A stretch of 32,162 nt of DNA from Alphaproteobacteria bacterium UBA7691 (GCA_002482765.1 DLGP01000078.1:19385-51546), one strand, 5' to 3'. Positions 14,602 to 22,878 are shown, counted from the first letter of the stretch. Notes: generated from the letters alone by a model not told the origin. Program-made: numbers and translations.

Positions 14602-15543
14602 ATGGAAACACTGCTGACGGTTTCGCTGCCATTCTTCGGCCTGATCTTCACCGGCTATGCCGCCGGGCATTTCCGCCTCATCACCGCCAGCGCCCATGTT
14701 GGCTTGAATGCCTTTGTGATCTGGTTTGCGCTGCCGATGATGCTGTTCATGAAGATGGCCGAAGCGCCGGTGGTGGAAGCCTTTGATCCGCGCTTTGTTG
14801 CCGCCTATACCGGCGGTGGCCTGATCGCCTATGGCAGTGTGATGCTGCTCAGCCGGCTGCTGCTGCCACGCCTGAGCTGGGGCGAACGCGCAGTGCAGGG
14901 CATGGGCGCCGGATTTGGCAATGTCGGCTATATGGGGCTGCCGATCCTGATTGCGCTGTTCGGCGATGCCGCCGTTTTGCCGGCGGTGCTGGTGATTGTG
15001 TTTGACCATGTGTTGCTGATCCCGCTCACCACCGCGATCATCGAAGGCACCGGCGGCCGCCACGCCTCGCTGCTTGCCATCTTCAAGCGTGTGCTGTTTG
15101 GCATGGCGCGCAACCCGCTGATCATCGCCACTTTTGCCGGGCTGCTGTGGGGTTTCACTGGCTGGAGTCTGCCGGCGCCGGTTTATTCCTTCGGCAGCCT
15201 GCTGGCCGCCGCTTCGGCGCCCTGCGCGCTGTTTTCGCTCGGCCTCACCCTGGTCGGCCGGCCGCTTTCTGACGGATTGGAGGAAGTGACCCTCACCACC
15301 ATCGGCAAGCTGGCGTTGCATCCGCTGGCGGTGTGGATGCTGGCAAGTTTGGTGCTCAAGCTGGATCCGTTCCTCACCGCCGTGGCGGTTATCCAGGCTT
15401 CCATGCCTACCGCCGCCAATGTCTATATTTTAGCCAGCACGCAAAATACCTATGTCGAGCGCAGTTCCAGCACCATCCTGGTAACCACAGTGATCGCCAC
15501 GATAACGGTTTCTGCCTTTATGGTGCTGTTCACGGCTTATTGA
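14602..15543 (+). CDS. AEC-family transporter (auxin-efflux-carrier-like permease)
   Basis: The 313-residue protein has about ten membrane segments in two halves, with the family-typical GAGFGNVGYMGLPI stretch in the middle of the first half and IQASMPTAANVYILA in the second half. AEC members (MdcF, YfdV and relatives) carry malonate or other carboxylates or amino acids. A GGGAGGG ribosome-binding site lies before the ATG, and the gene is 26 bases downstream of the triple-hotdog gene, so they are likely one operon. A hairpin at 15568-15588 follows the stop. Confidence 0.85.
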   Translation: METLLTVSLPFFGLIFTGYAAGHFRLITASAHVGLNAFVIWFALPMMLFMKMAEAPVVEAFDPRFVAAYTGGGLIAYGSVMLLSRLLLPRLSWGERAVQGMGAGFGNVGYMGLPILIALFGDAAVLPAVLVIVFDHVLLIPLTTAIIEGTGGRHASLLAIFKRVLFGMARNPLIIATFAGLLWGFTGWSLPAPVYSFGSLLAAASAPCALFSLGLTLVGRPLSDGLEEVTLTTIGKLALHPLAVWMLASLVLKLDPFLTAVAVIQASMPTAANVYILASTQNTYVERSSSTILVTTVIATITVSAFMVLFTAY

Positions 15544-15567
15544 ATTCTGCCGTTAAACTTTAGTCGC

Positions 15568-15588
15568 GCCTTTCGCATCTGCGAAGGC
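15568..15588 (+). terminator. Hairpin after the AEC gene, weak terminator candidate
   Basis: GCCTTTCGCA (15568-15577) pairs with TGCGAAGGC (15580-15588) with one bulged T and a very short loop. TGCTATTATTG follows, which is only mildly T-rich. It stands 25 bases after the AEC stop codon. Confidence 0.35.
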
Positions 15589-15691
15589 TGCTATTATTGA
15601 GCGGGCGAACATTAGCGCTTGCCAGCCTCCCGGCGCGCCCGTAATCATTTCAGCACTCAAGTATTCGCTTCGAGTCAACAATAATAAGAAT

Positions 15692-15711
15692 CCGGCTGCC
15701 AGGGCAGCCGG
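15692..15711 (+). promoter_or_regulatory. Leader hairpin just upstream of dctP
   Basis: CCGGCTGCC (15692-15700) and GGCAGCCGG (15703-15711) form a perfect stem that ends about six bases before the GGAGG ribosome-binding site of dctP. It could stabilise the 5' end of the mRNA or act on translation; it is not followed by a T-tract. Confidence 0.4.
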
Positions 15712-15727
15712 CGCAACGGAGGAAACA

Positions 15728-16888
15728 ATGAGCGAGCATAACAGCTCGGCCGCCAAAGGCGCGGCCGTGTCGAAAAAGAGCAGTCGTCGTGGCTTTCTCG
15801 GTGGCGCAGGCCTGGCCGCCGGTGCTGCCGTCGCCACGGTGGCGATGCCCAGCGTCAGCCGGGCCCAGACCGTGACACTGAAATACCAGAGCACCTGGCC
15901 GACCAAGGATATCTTCCACGAGATGGCGGCGGATTTCGCCACCCGGGTCAACGAGATGTCGGGCGGCCGGCTGAAGCTGGATGTGCTGGCTGCCGGTTCG
16001 GTTGTGCCGGCTTTTGGCATGCAGGATGCCGTGCATAGCGGCGTGCTGGATGCCGGCCATGGCGTGACCGCCTATTGGTATGGCAAGCACAAGGCCTTCT
16101 CGCTGTTTGGCACCGTGCCGCCGTTTGGCTGGGATGCCAATGGCGTGCTGGCCTGGATGGCCTATGGTGGCGGCAACAAGCTCTATAACGAGCTGGTCAA
16201 CGACATCCTCAAGCTCAACATCGTCGGCTTTGTCTCCGGCCCGATGCCGTGCCAGCCGCTTGGCTGGTTCAAGAAGGAAGTCAAAACCGCCGATGACCTC
16301 AAGAACCTGAAATACCGCACTGTTGGCCTCTCGGCCGATGTGTTCAAGGAAATGGGCTCGGCGGTCACCATTGTTGCCGGCGGCGAAATTGTGCCGGCGA
16401 TGGATCGTGGCCTGCTGGATGCGGCGGAATTCAACAACCCGTCTTCCGACCGGCTGCTTGGCTTCCCCGATGTGTCGAAGGTGTTCATGCTGCAAAGCTG
16501 GCATCAGGCGGCGGAATGCTTCGAGATCATCTTCAACAAGACCAAGTTTGACAGCCTCTCCACCGAGCAGAAGGCGATTCTGAAATATTCCGCCGAGGCG
16601 GCATCGTCGGATATGTCTTGGAAGGCGCTGGACCGCTATTCCCGCGATTTGCAGGAATTGCAGACCAAGGACAAGGTCAAGGTCTACACCACGCCGCGCG
16701 CGGTGCAGCAGGCCCAGCTTAATGCCTGGGATACCGTGCTGAAAGCGCAACGGGCCGAGCCCTTCTTCGAGAAGGTGATCAAGTCGCAGCTTGATTGGGT
16801 GCGTCGCACGGTGCGGTATGAATTGCTCAACACGCCGAGCAAGCAGATGGCCTACAACCACTTCTTCGCTGCCAAGAAGAAGGGCTAA
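15728..16888 (+). CDS. dctP: TRAP transporter solute-binding protein (DctP family), Tat-exported
   Basis: The 386-residue protein starts with a twin-arginine signal: Arg20-Arg21 in SSRRGFLGG, a hydrophobic stretch and a likely cleavage after SRA (residue 46). The mature part resembles TakP-like keto-acid/carboxylate-binding DctP proteins: LKYQSTWPTKDIFHEM, then GYYWG-like AYWYGKHKAFSLF, the conserved carboxylate-binding Arg region LKYRTVGLSADVF, and GGEIVPAMDRGLLDAAEF. In the periplasm it would deliver an organic acid to the DctQM permease encoded next. The Tat signal implies export in folded form. GGAGG precedes the ATG. Confidence 0.92.
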   Translation: MSEHNSSAAKGAAVSKKSSRRGFLGGAGLAAGAAVATVAMPSVSRAQTVTLKYQSTWPTKDIFHEMAADFATRVNEMSGGRLKLDVLAAGSVVPAFGMQDAVHSGVLDAGHGVTAYWYGKHKAFSLFGTVPPFGWDANGVLAWMAYGGGNKLYNELVNDILKLNIVGFVSGPMPCQPLGWFKKEVKTADDLKNLKYRTVGLSADVFKEMGSAVTIVAGGEIVPAMDRGLLDAAEFNNPSSDRLLGFPDVSKVFMLQSWHQAAECFEIIFNKTKFDSLSTEQKAILKYSAEAASSDMSWKALDRYSRDLQELQTKDKVKVYTTPRAVQQAQLNAWDTVLKAQRAEPFFEKVIKSQLDWVRRTVRYELLNTPSKQMAYNHFFAAKKKG

Positions 16889-16905
16889 GGCTTAAGCGTA
16901 TCGGG

Positions 16906-16936
16906 ACGGGAACCGCTGGGGACTGGCGGTTCCCGT
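16906..16936 (+). terminator. Perfect 11-bp hairpin between dctP and dctQ, likely expression-setting element
   Basis: ACGGGAACCGC (16906-16916) and GCGGTTCCCGT (16926-16936) are fully complementary around a 9-base loop. There is no T-tract. Such hairpins between a binding-protein gene and its permease genes commonly protect the upstream mRNA or stop part of the transcription, giving more DctP than DctQM. This role is inferred. Confidence 0.5.
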
Positions 16937-16987
16937 TCTGCTGCCGGGGGGACGGCATATAACAAAAGCGTAAAACGGGGAGCGTGT

Positions 16988-17599
16988 ATGGACAGGCAGA
17001 GTTTTGACGGCCGGCTGGTATTCTGGATCGACAGCCTGAATACCTGGATCGGCAAATTCTTCGGCTGGAGCATCGTGTTGCTCACCTTGGCCACCAGCTA
17101 CGAAGTATTCTCCCGCTATGTGCTCAAGGCACCCACCGACTGGGCCTTTGATGCGGCCTATATCCTCTATGGCATCCTGTTCATGATGGCTGGCGGCTAT
17201 GCCCTGGCGCGCAACGGCCATGTGCGGGGCGACTGGCTCTATCGTAGCTGGCAGCCGCGCACTCAGGCGCGCTGGGATCTGTTGCTGTATTTCCTGTTTT
17301 TCTTTCCCGGCATCATCACGCTGATCTATTCCGGCTGGGATTATGCGGCGCAATCCTGGGCGATGAAGGAACGCAGCCTGTTCACGCCAAATGGCCCGCC
17401 GATCTATCATTTCAAAACCATCATCCCGATCACCGGCGTGCTGCTGCTGCTGCAAGGTGTGTCTGAAGTGCTGCGCTGCCTGTATTGCATCCGCAACGAT
17501 GCCTGGCCGCCGCGTTTGGGCGATGTGGAGGAATTGGAGCAGGTGTTGCAGAAGCAGTATGGTGCGGCCGAGGCCGAAAGCGTGGAGGCCGGCCGATGA
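16988..17599 (+). CDS. dctQ: TRAP transporter small permease subunit (DctQ)
   Basis: The 203-residue protein has four membrane segments with the family motif EVFSRYVLKAPTDWAFD after the first. The core also contains YALARNGHVRGDWLY, a common DctQ feature. It forms the membrane complex with DctM and works on solute delivered by DctP, driven by the sodium or proton gradient. A GGGGAG ribosome-binding site precedes the ATG. The stop codon overlaps the dctM start by ATGA. About 35 hydrophilic residues follow the last membrane segment, slightly longer than usual. Confidence 0.92.
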   Translation: MDRQSFDGRLVFWIDSLNTWIGKFFGWSIVLLTLATSYEVFSRYVLKAPTDWAFDAAYILYGILFMMAGGYALARNGHVRGDWLYRSWQPRTQARWDLLLYFLFFFPGIITLIYSGWDYAAQSWAMKERSLFTPNGPPIYHFKTIIPITGVLLLLQGVSEVLRCLYCIRNDAWPPRLGDVEELEQVLQKQYGAAEAESVEAGR

Positions 17600-19092
17600 C
17601 TGACCCGCAGGTTGGCATTCTGATGCTGGTGGCGTTTCTGTTCGCCATCGCGCTTGGTTTTCCCATCGCCTTCACCCTGATGGCGATGGGTGTCGGCTTT
17701 GGCTATTACGCCATGGGCGATCATATCTTCCAGCTTTTTGTACAGCGCACATTCAGCGTGATGTCGAATGACGTGCTGATCTCGGTGCCGCTTTTCCTGT
17801 TCATGGGCTATATCGTCGAGCGCGCCAATATCCTCGACCGATTATTCCTCAGTATCGAATTGGCGGCCAAGAATGTGCCCGGCTCGCTGGCCGTGGCAAC
17901 CTTGCTGACCTGTGCCATGTTTGCCACCGCCACCGGCATTGTTGGTGCCGTGGTGACGCTGATGAGCCTGCTGGCTTTGCCCTCTATGCTGCGTGCCGGC
18001 TATGATCCGAAGCTGGCCACTGGCGTGGTCTGTGCCGGCGGCTGCCTCGGCATCCTGATTCCGCCCAGCGTGTTGCTGATCCTCTACGGCGCCACGGCCG
18101 GTGTTTCGGTGGTCAAGCTCTATGCCGGTGCCTTCTTCCCCGGCCTGATGCTGGCGGGTTTTTATGTTGTTTATGTGGTGGGCCGCGCCATCATCAATCC
18201 GCAGATTGCGCCCAAGCCGCCGAAGGAAATCCTCGACGTGCCGTTTGCCCAGGTGTTATGGGCGCTGGCCACTTCCTTCCTGCCGCTGGCCTTGCTGATT
18301 GTTTCCGTGCTGGGGTCGATCCTTGCCGGCCTGGCCACGCCGACTGAGGCTGCGGCGGTGGGCGCTGCCGGCGCAGTGGTGCTGGCGGTTGCCTATCGCA
18401 GTTTCAGTTGGGCCAAGCTCAGTGAGTCGGTGTATCTCACCGCGCGTTCGGCGGCGATGGTGTGCTGGCTGTTTGTCGGCTCGGCGACTTTCTCGGCGGT
18501 ATTTGCCTATCTCAACGGCCATGAAGTGGTGCGCCAGCTGATCGACTATCTTGATCTTTCCGGCACACAATTCATGCTGCTGGCGCAATTCCTGATCTTC
18601 CTGCTCGGCTGGCCGTTGGAATGGACCGAGATCATCATCATCTTCGTGCCGATCTTCCTGCCGCTGTTGCAACATTATGGCGTTGACCCGCTTTTCTTCG
18701 GCATCATGGTGGCGCTCAACCTGCAAACCTCGTTCCTCACCCCGCCAGTGGCGATGGCAGCTTTCTACTGCAAGGGCGTGGCGCCAAAGCACATCACCAT
18801 CACCCAGATTTTCCAGGGTATCTATCCGTTTGTCGGCATCGTGCTGTTGTCGATGGCGCTGCTCTACTGGTTCCCGGAAATTGCGCTGTGGCTGCCCGAT
18901 CAGCTTTATGGCGGCGGCGGCGGCGGTGCCAGCGAGAATGTGATTCCTGTGGATGGCCTGCCGGCCGGATTTGACAGTGAGCCGGCGACCAACCTGCAAG
19001 TGCCGGAACAGGACAATACCGGCACAGACGGCTTTTCCAGCGAGGAAGAGGAGGAAAATGGCGAGGTGCCATTGCCGGATGAGGAAGATTAA
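17596..19092 (+). CDS. dctM: TRAP transporter large permease subunit (DctM) with acidic C-terminal tail
   Basis: The 498-residue protein has about 12 membrane segments and the DctM signatures FMGYIVERANILDRLF, GGCLGILIPPSVLLILYG and FLTPPVAMAAFYCKG. The true start is the ATG at 17596, overlapping the dctQ stop, with GGAGG before it; an in-frame upstream codon at 17485 would lie inside dctQ. After the last membrane segment there is an unusual tail of about 60 residues: a run of six glycines, then a hydrophilic stretch ending in clustered Glu and Asp (SSEEEEENGE, DEED). Typical DctM proteins end soon after the last helix. It is the last gene of the TRAP operon. Confidence 0.93.
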   Translation: MTDPQVGILMLVAFLFAIALGFPIAFTLMAMGVGFGYYAMGDHIFQLFVQRTFSVMSNDVLISVPLFLFMGYIVERANILDRLFLSIELAAKNVPGSLAVATLLTCAMFATATGIVGAVVTLMSLLALPSMLRAGYDPKLATGVVCAGGCLGILIPPSVLLILYGATAGVSVVKLYAGAFFPGLMLAGFYVVYVVGRAIINPQIAPKPPKEILDVPFAQVLWALATSFLPLALLIVSVLGSILAGLATPTEAAAVGAAGAVVLAVAYRSFSWAKLSESVYLTARSAAMVCWLFVGSATFSAVFAYLNGHEVVRQLIDYLDLSGTQFMLLAQFLIFLLGWPLEWTEIIIIFVPIFLPLLQHYGVDPLFFGIMVALNLQTSFLTPPVAMAAFYCKGVAPKHITITQIFQGIYPFVGIVLLSMALLYWFPEIALWLPDQLYGGGGGGASENVIPVDGLPAGFDSEPATNLQVPEQDNTGTDGFSSEEEEENGEVPLPDEED

Positions 19093-19176
19093 AAAGATTT
19101 AATCCGGCGTTCAGGCGCATTGAAGCAGCGGCTTCCTATTCTGCGGGCAACCCAACCTGCAAACAGGAGCAGAGCC

Positions 19177-20655
19177 ATGACCTTGAAACGCAGTCTTGCC
19201 GCCATGTTATTGGCCAGCACAATACTTTCGGCTGGCGGCGGCTACCTTGCCGCCCGTGCCTTTGCCGCCAATACCGCGCCGCTCAATGCCCCGGCGGTGC
19301 TGGCGCCGCAGGCGCAAGCTTTGGCCGCCCGCCCGGGCTTTGCCGATCTGGTGGAGAAGGTGAAGCCGGCCGTGGTGAATATCGCCACCACCGAAAAGCC
19401 GCAGGCCAGGCCGCGTGGCCTCAATGCCCAGCCCGGCAGCCTGGAGGAATTTTTCCGCCAGTTCATGGAGCAGCAGCAGGGCCAGGGGCGCGGCCGCAGC
19501 CCGCAGCATGCGCTGGGTTCTGGTTTCATCATTGATCCGGCCGGCTATATCGTCACCAACAACCATGTGGTGGATGGCGCCGCCAAGATTGTGGTGACGC
19601 TGGAAGATGGCAGCGAACATGCCGCCATTGTGCAGGGCCGCGATCCCAAAACCGACCTGGCCTTGCTCAAGATCGAGGCCGGCAAGCCGCTGCCCTATGT
19701 TGCCTTTGGCGATTCCGACAAGGCGCGCATCGGCGATGCGGTGGTGGCGGTGGGCAATCCCTTTGGGCTTGGCGGCAGTGTCAGCGCCGGCATTCTTTCG
19801 GCGCGCGGGCGTAATCTCAATAACGGCCCGTATGACAGCTTTTTGCAGATCGACGCGCCGATCAATCCGGGCAATTCCGGCGGCCCGATCTTTGATGCCG
19901 AGGGCCGTGTGATCGGCATTTCCACCGCGATCTATTCGCCTAATGGCGGCAGCATCGGCATCGGCTTCGGCGTGCCGGCCAACCTGGCCGCCAGCGTGAC
20001 CGAGCAGTTGAAGGCCAGCGGCAAGGTGGAGCGTGGCTGGCTTGGCGTCAGCTTGCAGCCATTGACCGAGCCATTGGCCAAGGCGATGGGCCGGCCCAGC
20101 ACAGATGGTGTGCTGGTGAATAATGTGTTGCCGGATGGCCCGGCGGCGGCGGCTGGTTTGCGCCAGGGTGATGTGATCACGGCGCTGAATGGCCGGGCGC
20201 TGCGTGATGGCCGCGAGCTTGCCACCCAGGTGGCGGGGCTCAAGGCCGGCGATACCGCCAAGTTGACCTATTGGCGTGACGGCAAGGAGAAGGTGCTGGC
20301 TGTCACCATCGGCAGCCAGCCGGCCGAGCAGAGTGCAGCCCTGACCCAGGAAGAGGCGGGGGCCGAGCCGGTTGGTCTGGCATTGGCGCCGCTCGATCCG
20401 GCAGCGCGCGGCCAGCTTGGCCTGGAGCGTGATGCTCGCGGCGCGGTGGTGGCCGACGTGGCGCCAAGCAGCAAGGCCGATGAAAGCGGCGTGCAGCGCG
20501 GCGACGTGATCGTGGGCGTGGCCGGCAAGCCGGTGGCCGATCCGGGCGAGGCGGTGGCGGCGATCCGCCAGGCCCAGCATGAGAAGCGCGAGGCAGTGGC
20601 CTTGCTGGTCATGCGCGGCGGCACCACCTATTATATCGCCCTGCAACTTGCCTGA
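19177..20655 (+). CDS. degP: DegP/HtrA-family periplasmic serine protease with two PDZ domains
   Basis: The 492-residue protein starts with a signal sequence or anchor (about residues 5-30). The trypsin-like domain has His130 (TNNHVV), Asp160 (KTDLAL) and Ser234 (PGNSGGP), a complete catalytic triad. Two PDZ domains follow, with GWLGVSLQPL and GLRQGDVITALNGRAL in the first and GVQRGDVIVGVAGKPV in the second. DegP-type proteases degrade and refold damaged envelope proteins. I chose the ATG at 19177 because AGGAG lies seven bases before it and the signal sequence starts there; an in-frame ATG at 19120 adds 19 residues. A response regulator and kinase follow, fitting an envelope-stress function. 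Confidence 0.95.
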   Translation: MTLKRSLAAMLLASTILSAGGGYLAARAFAANTAPLNAPAVLAPQAQALAARPGFADLVEKVKPAVVNIATTEKPQARPRGLNAQPGSLEEFFRQFMEQQQGQGRGRSPQHALGSGFIIDPAGYIVTNNHVVDGAAKIVVTLEDGSEHAAIVQGRDPKTDLALLKIEAGKPLPYVAFGDSDKARIGDAVVAVGNPFGLGGSVSAGILSARGRNLNNGPYDSFLQIDAPINPGNSGGPIFDAEGRVIGISTAIYSPNGGSIGIGFGVPANLAASVTEQLKASGKVERGWLGVSLQPLTEPLAKAMGRPSTDGVLVNNVLPDGPAAAAGLRQGDVITALNGRALRDGRELATQVAGLKAGDTAKLTYWRDGKEKVLAVTIGSQPAEQSAALTQEEAGAEPVGLALAPLDPAARGQLGLERDARGAVVADVAPSSKADESGVQRGDVIVGVAGKPVADPGEAVAAIRQAQHEKREAVALLVMRGGTTYYIALQLA

Positions 20656-20661
20656 ACGCCA

Positions 20662-20687
20662 GTCGGGGCGGCTTACGCCGCCCCGAC
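20662..20687 (+). terminator. Perfect 11-bp hairpin between degP and the response-regulator gene
   Basis: GTCGGGGCGGC (20662-20672) and GCCGCCCCGAC (20677-20687) flank the loop TTAC, six bases after the degP stop. The following bases (AGCAATTCCG) contain no T-tract, so this may be a partial terminator or an mRNA-protecting structure rather than a full stop, leaving the two-component genes readable from the degP promoter. Confidence 0.5.
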
Positions 20688-20705
20688 AGCAATTCCGTAT
20701 CGGCC

Positions 20706-21386
20706 ATGAAATTTCTGCTCGTTGAAGATAATCCACAAGTGGCGCAATTTGTCCGCAAGGGCCTGGGCGAGGCCGGCCATGTGGTGGACCATGCCGATAA
20801 TGGCCGCGACGGTCTGTTTCTGGCCAGCAGCGAAGCCTATGACGCCATCATCCTTGATCGTATGCTGCCCGGCGGCATTGACGGCCTGGGCATCATCGAG
20901 GCCCTGCGCCGCACCGGCAATGCCACGCCGATCCTGATCCTGAGCGCACTATCCGATGTGGATGAACGTATTCGTGGCCTCAAGGCCGGCGGCGATGATT
21001 ACCTGACCAAGCCCTTTGCCTATGGCGAATTGGAAGCGCGCCTGCTGGCTTTGACCCGGCGGCATCAGTCAACCGGCCAGGAAACCAGTTTACAGGTGGC
21101 CGATCTGACACTCGACCTGCTTGGCCGCAGGGCCAGCCGCGCCGGCAAGCCGATCCAGCTCAAGCCGCGCGAATACAAGCTGCTGGAATATCTGATGCGC
21201 CATGCCGGCCAGGTGGTGACCCGCACCATGCTGCTGGAGACGGTGTGGGATTATCATTTTGATCCGCAGACCAATGTGATCGACGTGCATATCAGCAATC
21301 TGCGCCAGAAGATCGATGCCGGCTTTGAGCGGCCATTGTTGCATACTGTGCGCGGCGCCGGCTATCGCCTGGGCCCCGATGCTTGA
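20706..21386 (+). CDS. OmpR/PhoB-family response regulator
   Basis: The 226-residue protein has a receiver domain (about 1-118) with the acidic pair Glu7-Asp8 in LLVEDN, the phospho-acceptor Asp51 in ILDRMLPGG, Ser/Thr at the SALSD turn and Lys in YLTKPFAYGEL. A winged-helix DNA-binding domain follows (about 128-226; KPREYKLLEYLMRH and NVIDVHISNLRQKI, ending TVRGAGYRLG). It would be phosphorylated by the kinase encoded next, whose start overlaps its stop by eight bases. The degP gene upstream suggests it may control envelope-protection genes, which is inference. Confidence 0.95.
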   Translation: MKFLLVEDNPQVAQFVRKGLGEAGHVVDHADNGRDGLFLASSEAYDAIILDRMLPGGIDGLGIIEALRRTGNATPILILSALSDVDERIRGLKAGGDDYLTKPFAYGELEARLLALTRRHQSTGQETSLQVADLTLDLLGRRASRAGKPIQLKPREYKLLEYLMRHAGQVVTRTMLLETVWDYHFDPQTNVIDVHISNLRQKIDAGFERPLLHTVRGAGYRLGPDA

Positions 21387-22722
21387 ACTCTGGCGCTCCA
21401 CCTCGCTGCGGCTGGCGCTGCTATTCGCCGCGCTGTTTGTGCTGGCAAATCTGCTGCTGGCCGGCCTGATCTGGTGGAACACCACCGGCTATCTTGACCG
21501 CGAGACCGATGCAGTGATCGCCGCCGATACCCGCGCCATCGGCGACCGGCTGCGCGATTTTGGCCTGGCCGGTGCGGTGCAGATGATCGAGCAGCGCAGT
21601 GCCGCCAATCCCAATGCCGACCGCCGCGCGATTTATCTATTAGCCGATCCGCGCTTGCGCCCGCTGGCCGGCAATGTGGCGGCCTGGCCGTTGCGTATCG
21701 GTGCCGCGCCGGGCTGGTATGAGATCGAACTGGTGCAGCATGACAAGCTGCATGCCACCCGCCTGCTGCATGTGGTGTTGCCGGGTAATTTCCAGTTGCT
21801 GGTGGGGCGTGATGTGCAGGACCGGGCGCAAATCCGCAATCTGGTGCTGCGCAGCCTGCTCTGGGCCGGGCTGCTGGTGCTGCTGCTGGCGCTGCTGGGC
21901 GGCTGGCTGATCCGCCGCGCCTTGCTGCATCGGGTGGAAGGCATCAACCGCACGGCTACGGCAATCCGCCAGGGTGATCTGAGCCAGCGCCTGCCGCAAA
22001 GCCGGGGCGGCGATGAATTTGATCAGCTTGAAGTGACCATCAACCACATGCTGGATCAGATTGAGCAGTTGGTGGATGGTGTGCGCCATGTTTCCAACAG
22101 CATCGCGCATGATCTGCGCACGCCGCTGGCTGAAACCCGCTTCCGGCTTGAGGGCTTGCTGCATGACCTGCCGGACAATGCCGCGCAGGAACAGATTGCC
22201 GCCGCCATCGCCGATATCGACCGGCTGATTGGTGTGTTCAACGCGCTGCTGCGCCTGGCCGAACTGGATTCCGGCCTGCGCCGTGCCGGCTTTGCCGAGC
22301 TTGATCTGACCGCTTTGGTGGAAGAGGCGGCAGAGCTTTATGCGCCGAGTGCCGAGGCCAAGGGTATCCTGCTGCATTGTGATGCGCCGCCCGGCCTGCG
22401 TCTGACCGGTGATCGCCAGCTGCTGGCCCAGGCCATCGGCAACCTGCTCGACAATGCCATCAAATACACCCCGCCATCCGGCCGCATCCTGCTGCTGGCG
22501 CGGCCGGATGGCGTTACTGTGGCGGATAACGGCCCAGGCATGACAGTGGCAGAGCGCGAGCGTGCCGTTGAACGCTTCTATCGTGGCGATGCGGCGCGCT
22601 CAACCGCCGGCTTCGGCCTCGGCCTCAGCCTGGTGCAGGCCATCGCCCGGCTGCATGGCGGCGTGTTGCGGCTGGAAGATAATGCGCCTGGCCTGCGCGC
22701 CACGCTGGAATTTGGTACCTGA
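21379..22722 (+). CDS. Membrane sensor histidine kinase
   Basis: The 447-residue protein has two membrane segments (about 10-33 and 158-179) enclosing a 125-residue periplasmic sensor region. A HAMP-like linker follows (about 180-232), then the H-box SIAHDLRTPLAETRF with phospho-acceptor His244, and the ATP-binding boxes NLLDNAIKYTPPSG (N), VADNGPGM (G1) and GFGLGLSLVQAI (G2). The ATG at 21379 overlaps the response-regulator stop by eight bases, so translation is coupled; an in-frame ATG at 21316 would extend into the regulator gene without a membrane helix. The signal it senses is unknown. Confidence 0.95.
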   Translation: MLELWRSTSLRLALLFAALFVLANLLLAGLIWWNTTGYLDRETDAVIAADTRAIGDRLRDFGLAGAVQMIEQRSAANPNADRRAIYLLADPRLRPLAGNVAAWPLRIGAAPGWYEIELVQHDKLHATRLLHVVLPGNFQLLVGRDVQDRAQIRNLVLRSLLWAGLLVLLLALLGGWLIRRALLHRVEGINRTATAIRQGDLSQRLPQSRGGDEFDQLEVTINHMLDQIEQLVDGVRHVSNSIAHDLRTPLAETRFRLEGLLHDLPDNAAQEQIAAAIADIDRLIGVFNALLRLAELDSGLRRAGFAELDLTALVEEAAELYAPSAEAKGILLHCDAPPGLRLTGDRQLLAQAIGNLLDNAIKYTPPSGRILLLARPDGVTVADNGPGMTVAERERAVERFYRGDAARSTAGFGLGLSLVQAIARLHGGVLRLEDNAPGLRATLEFGT

Positions 22723-22779
22723 TCGCTGGGTTTTTTTGACCATCTCGTATTTTATGAGCACGTATGGTGCCTTAATAAA

Positions 22780-22812
22780 GTCGTCATGGTACGCGAAGGC
22801 GTACCATCCATG
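22780..22812 (+). repeat. 33-base hairpin element, copy 1 (REP-like)
   Basis: The element reads as a GTCGTC head (22780-22785), a 9-bp stem (ATGGTACGC 22786-22794 with GCGTACCAT 22799-22807), the loop GAAG and a CCATG tail. It lies after the histidine kinase stop and is followed by a T-rich stretch (22813-22820), so it could also act as a terminator. A second copy lies inverted at 22846-22878 with compensatory stem changes. Confidence 0.65.
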
Positions 22813-22845
22813 TTTTGATTTTACTTGCTGAAAAAACAAAGGACT

Positions 22846-22878
22846 CGTGGGTGGTCGGCCTTCGCCGACCACGACGAC
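22846..22878 (-). repeat. 33-base hairpin element, copy 2, inverted (REP-like)
   Basis: Read on the minus strand it has the same parts as copy 1 in the same lengths: a GTCGTC head (22878-22873), the stem arms GTGGTCGGC and GCCGACCAC, the loop GAAG and a CCACG tail. Three of nine stem pairs differ from copy 1 (A-T to G-C, A-T to C-G, C-G to G-C), and all three keep pairing. On the minus strand a T-rich stretch (plus-strand 22831-22840) follows, so a terminator function for leftward transcription is possible. Confidence 0.65.
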
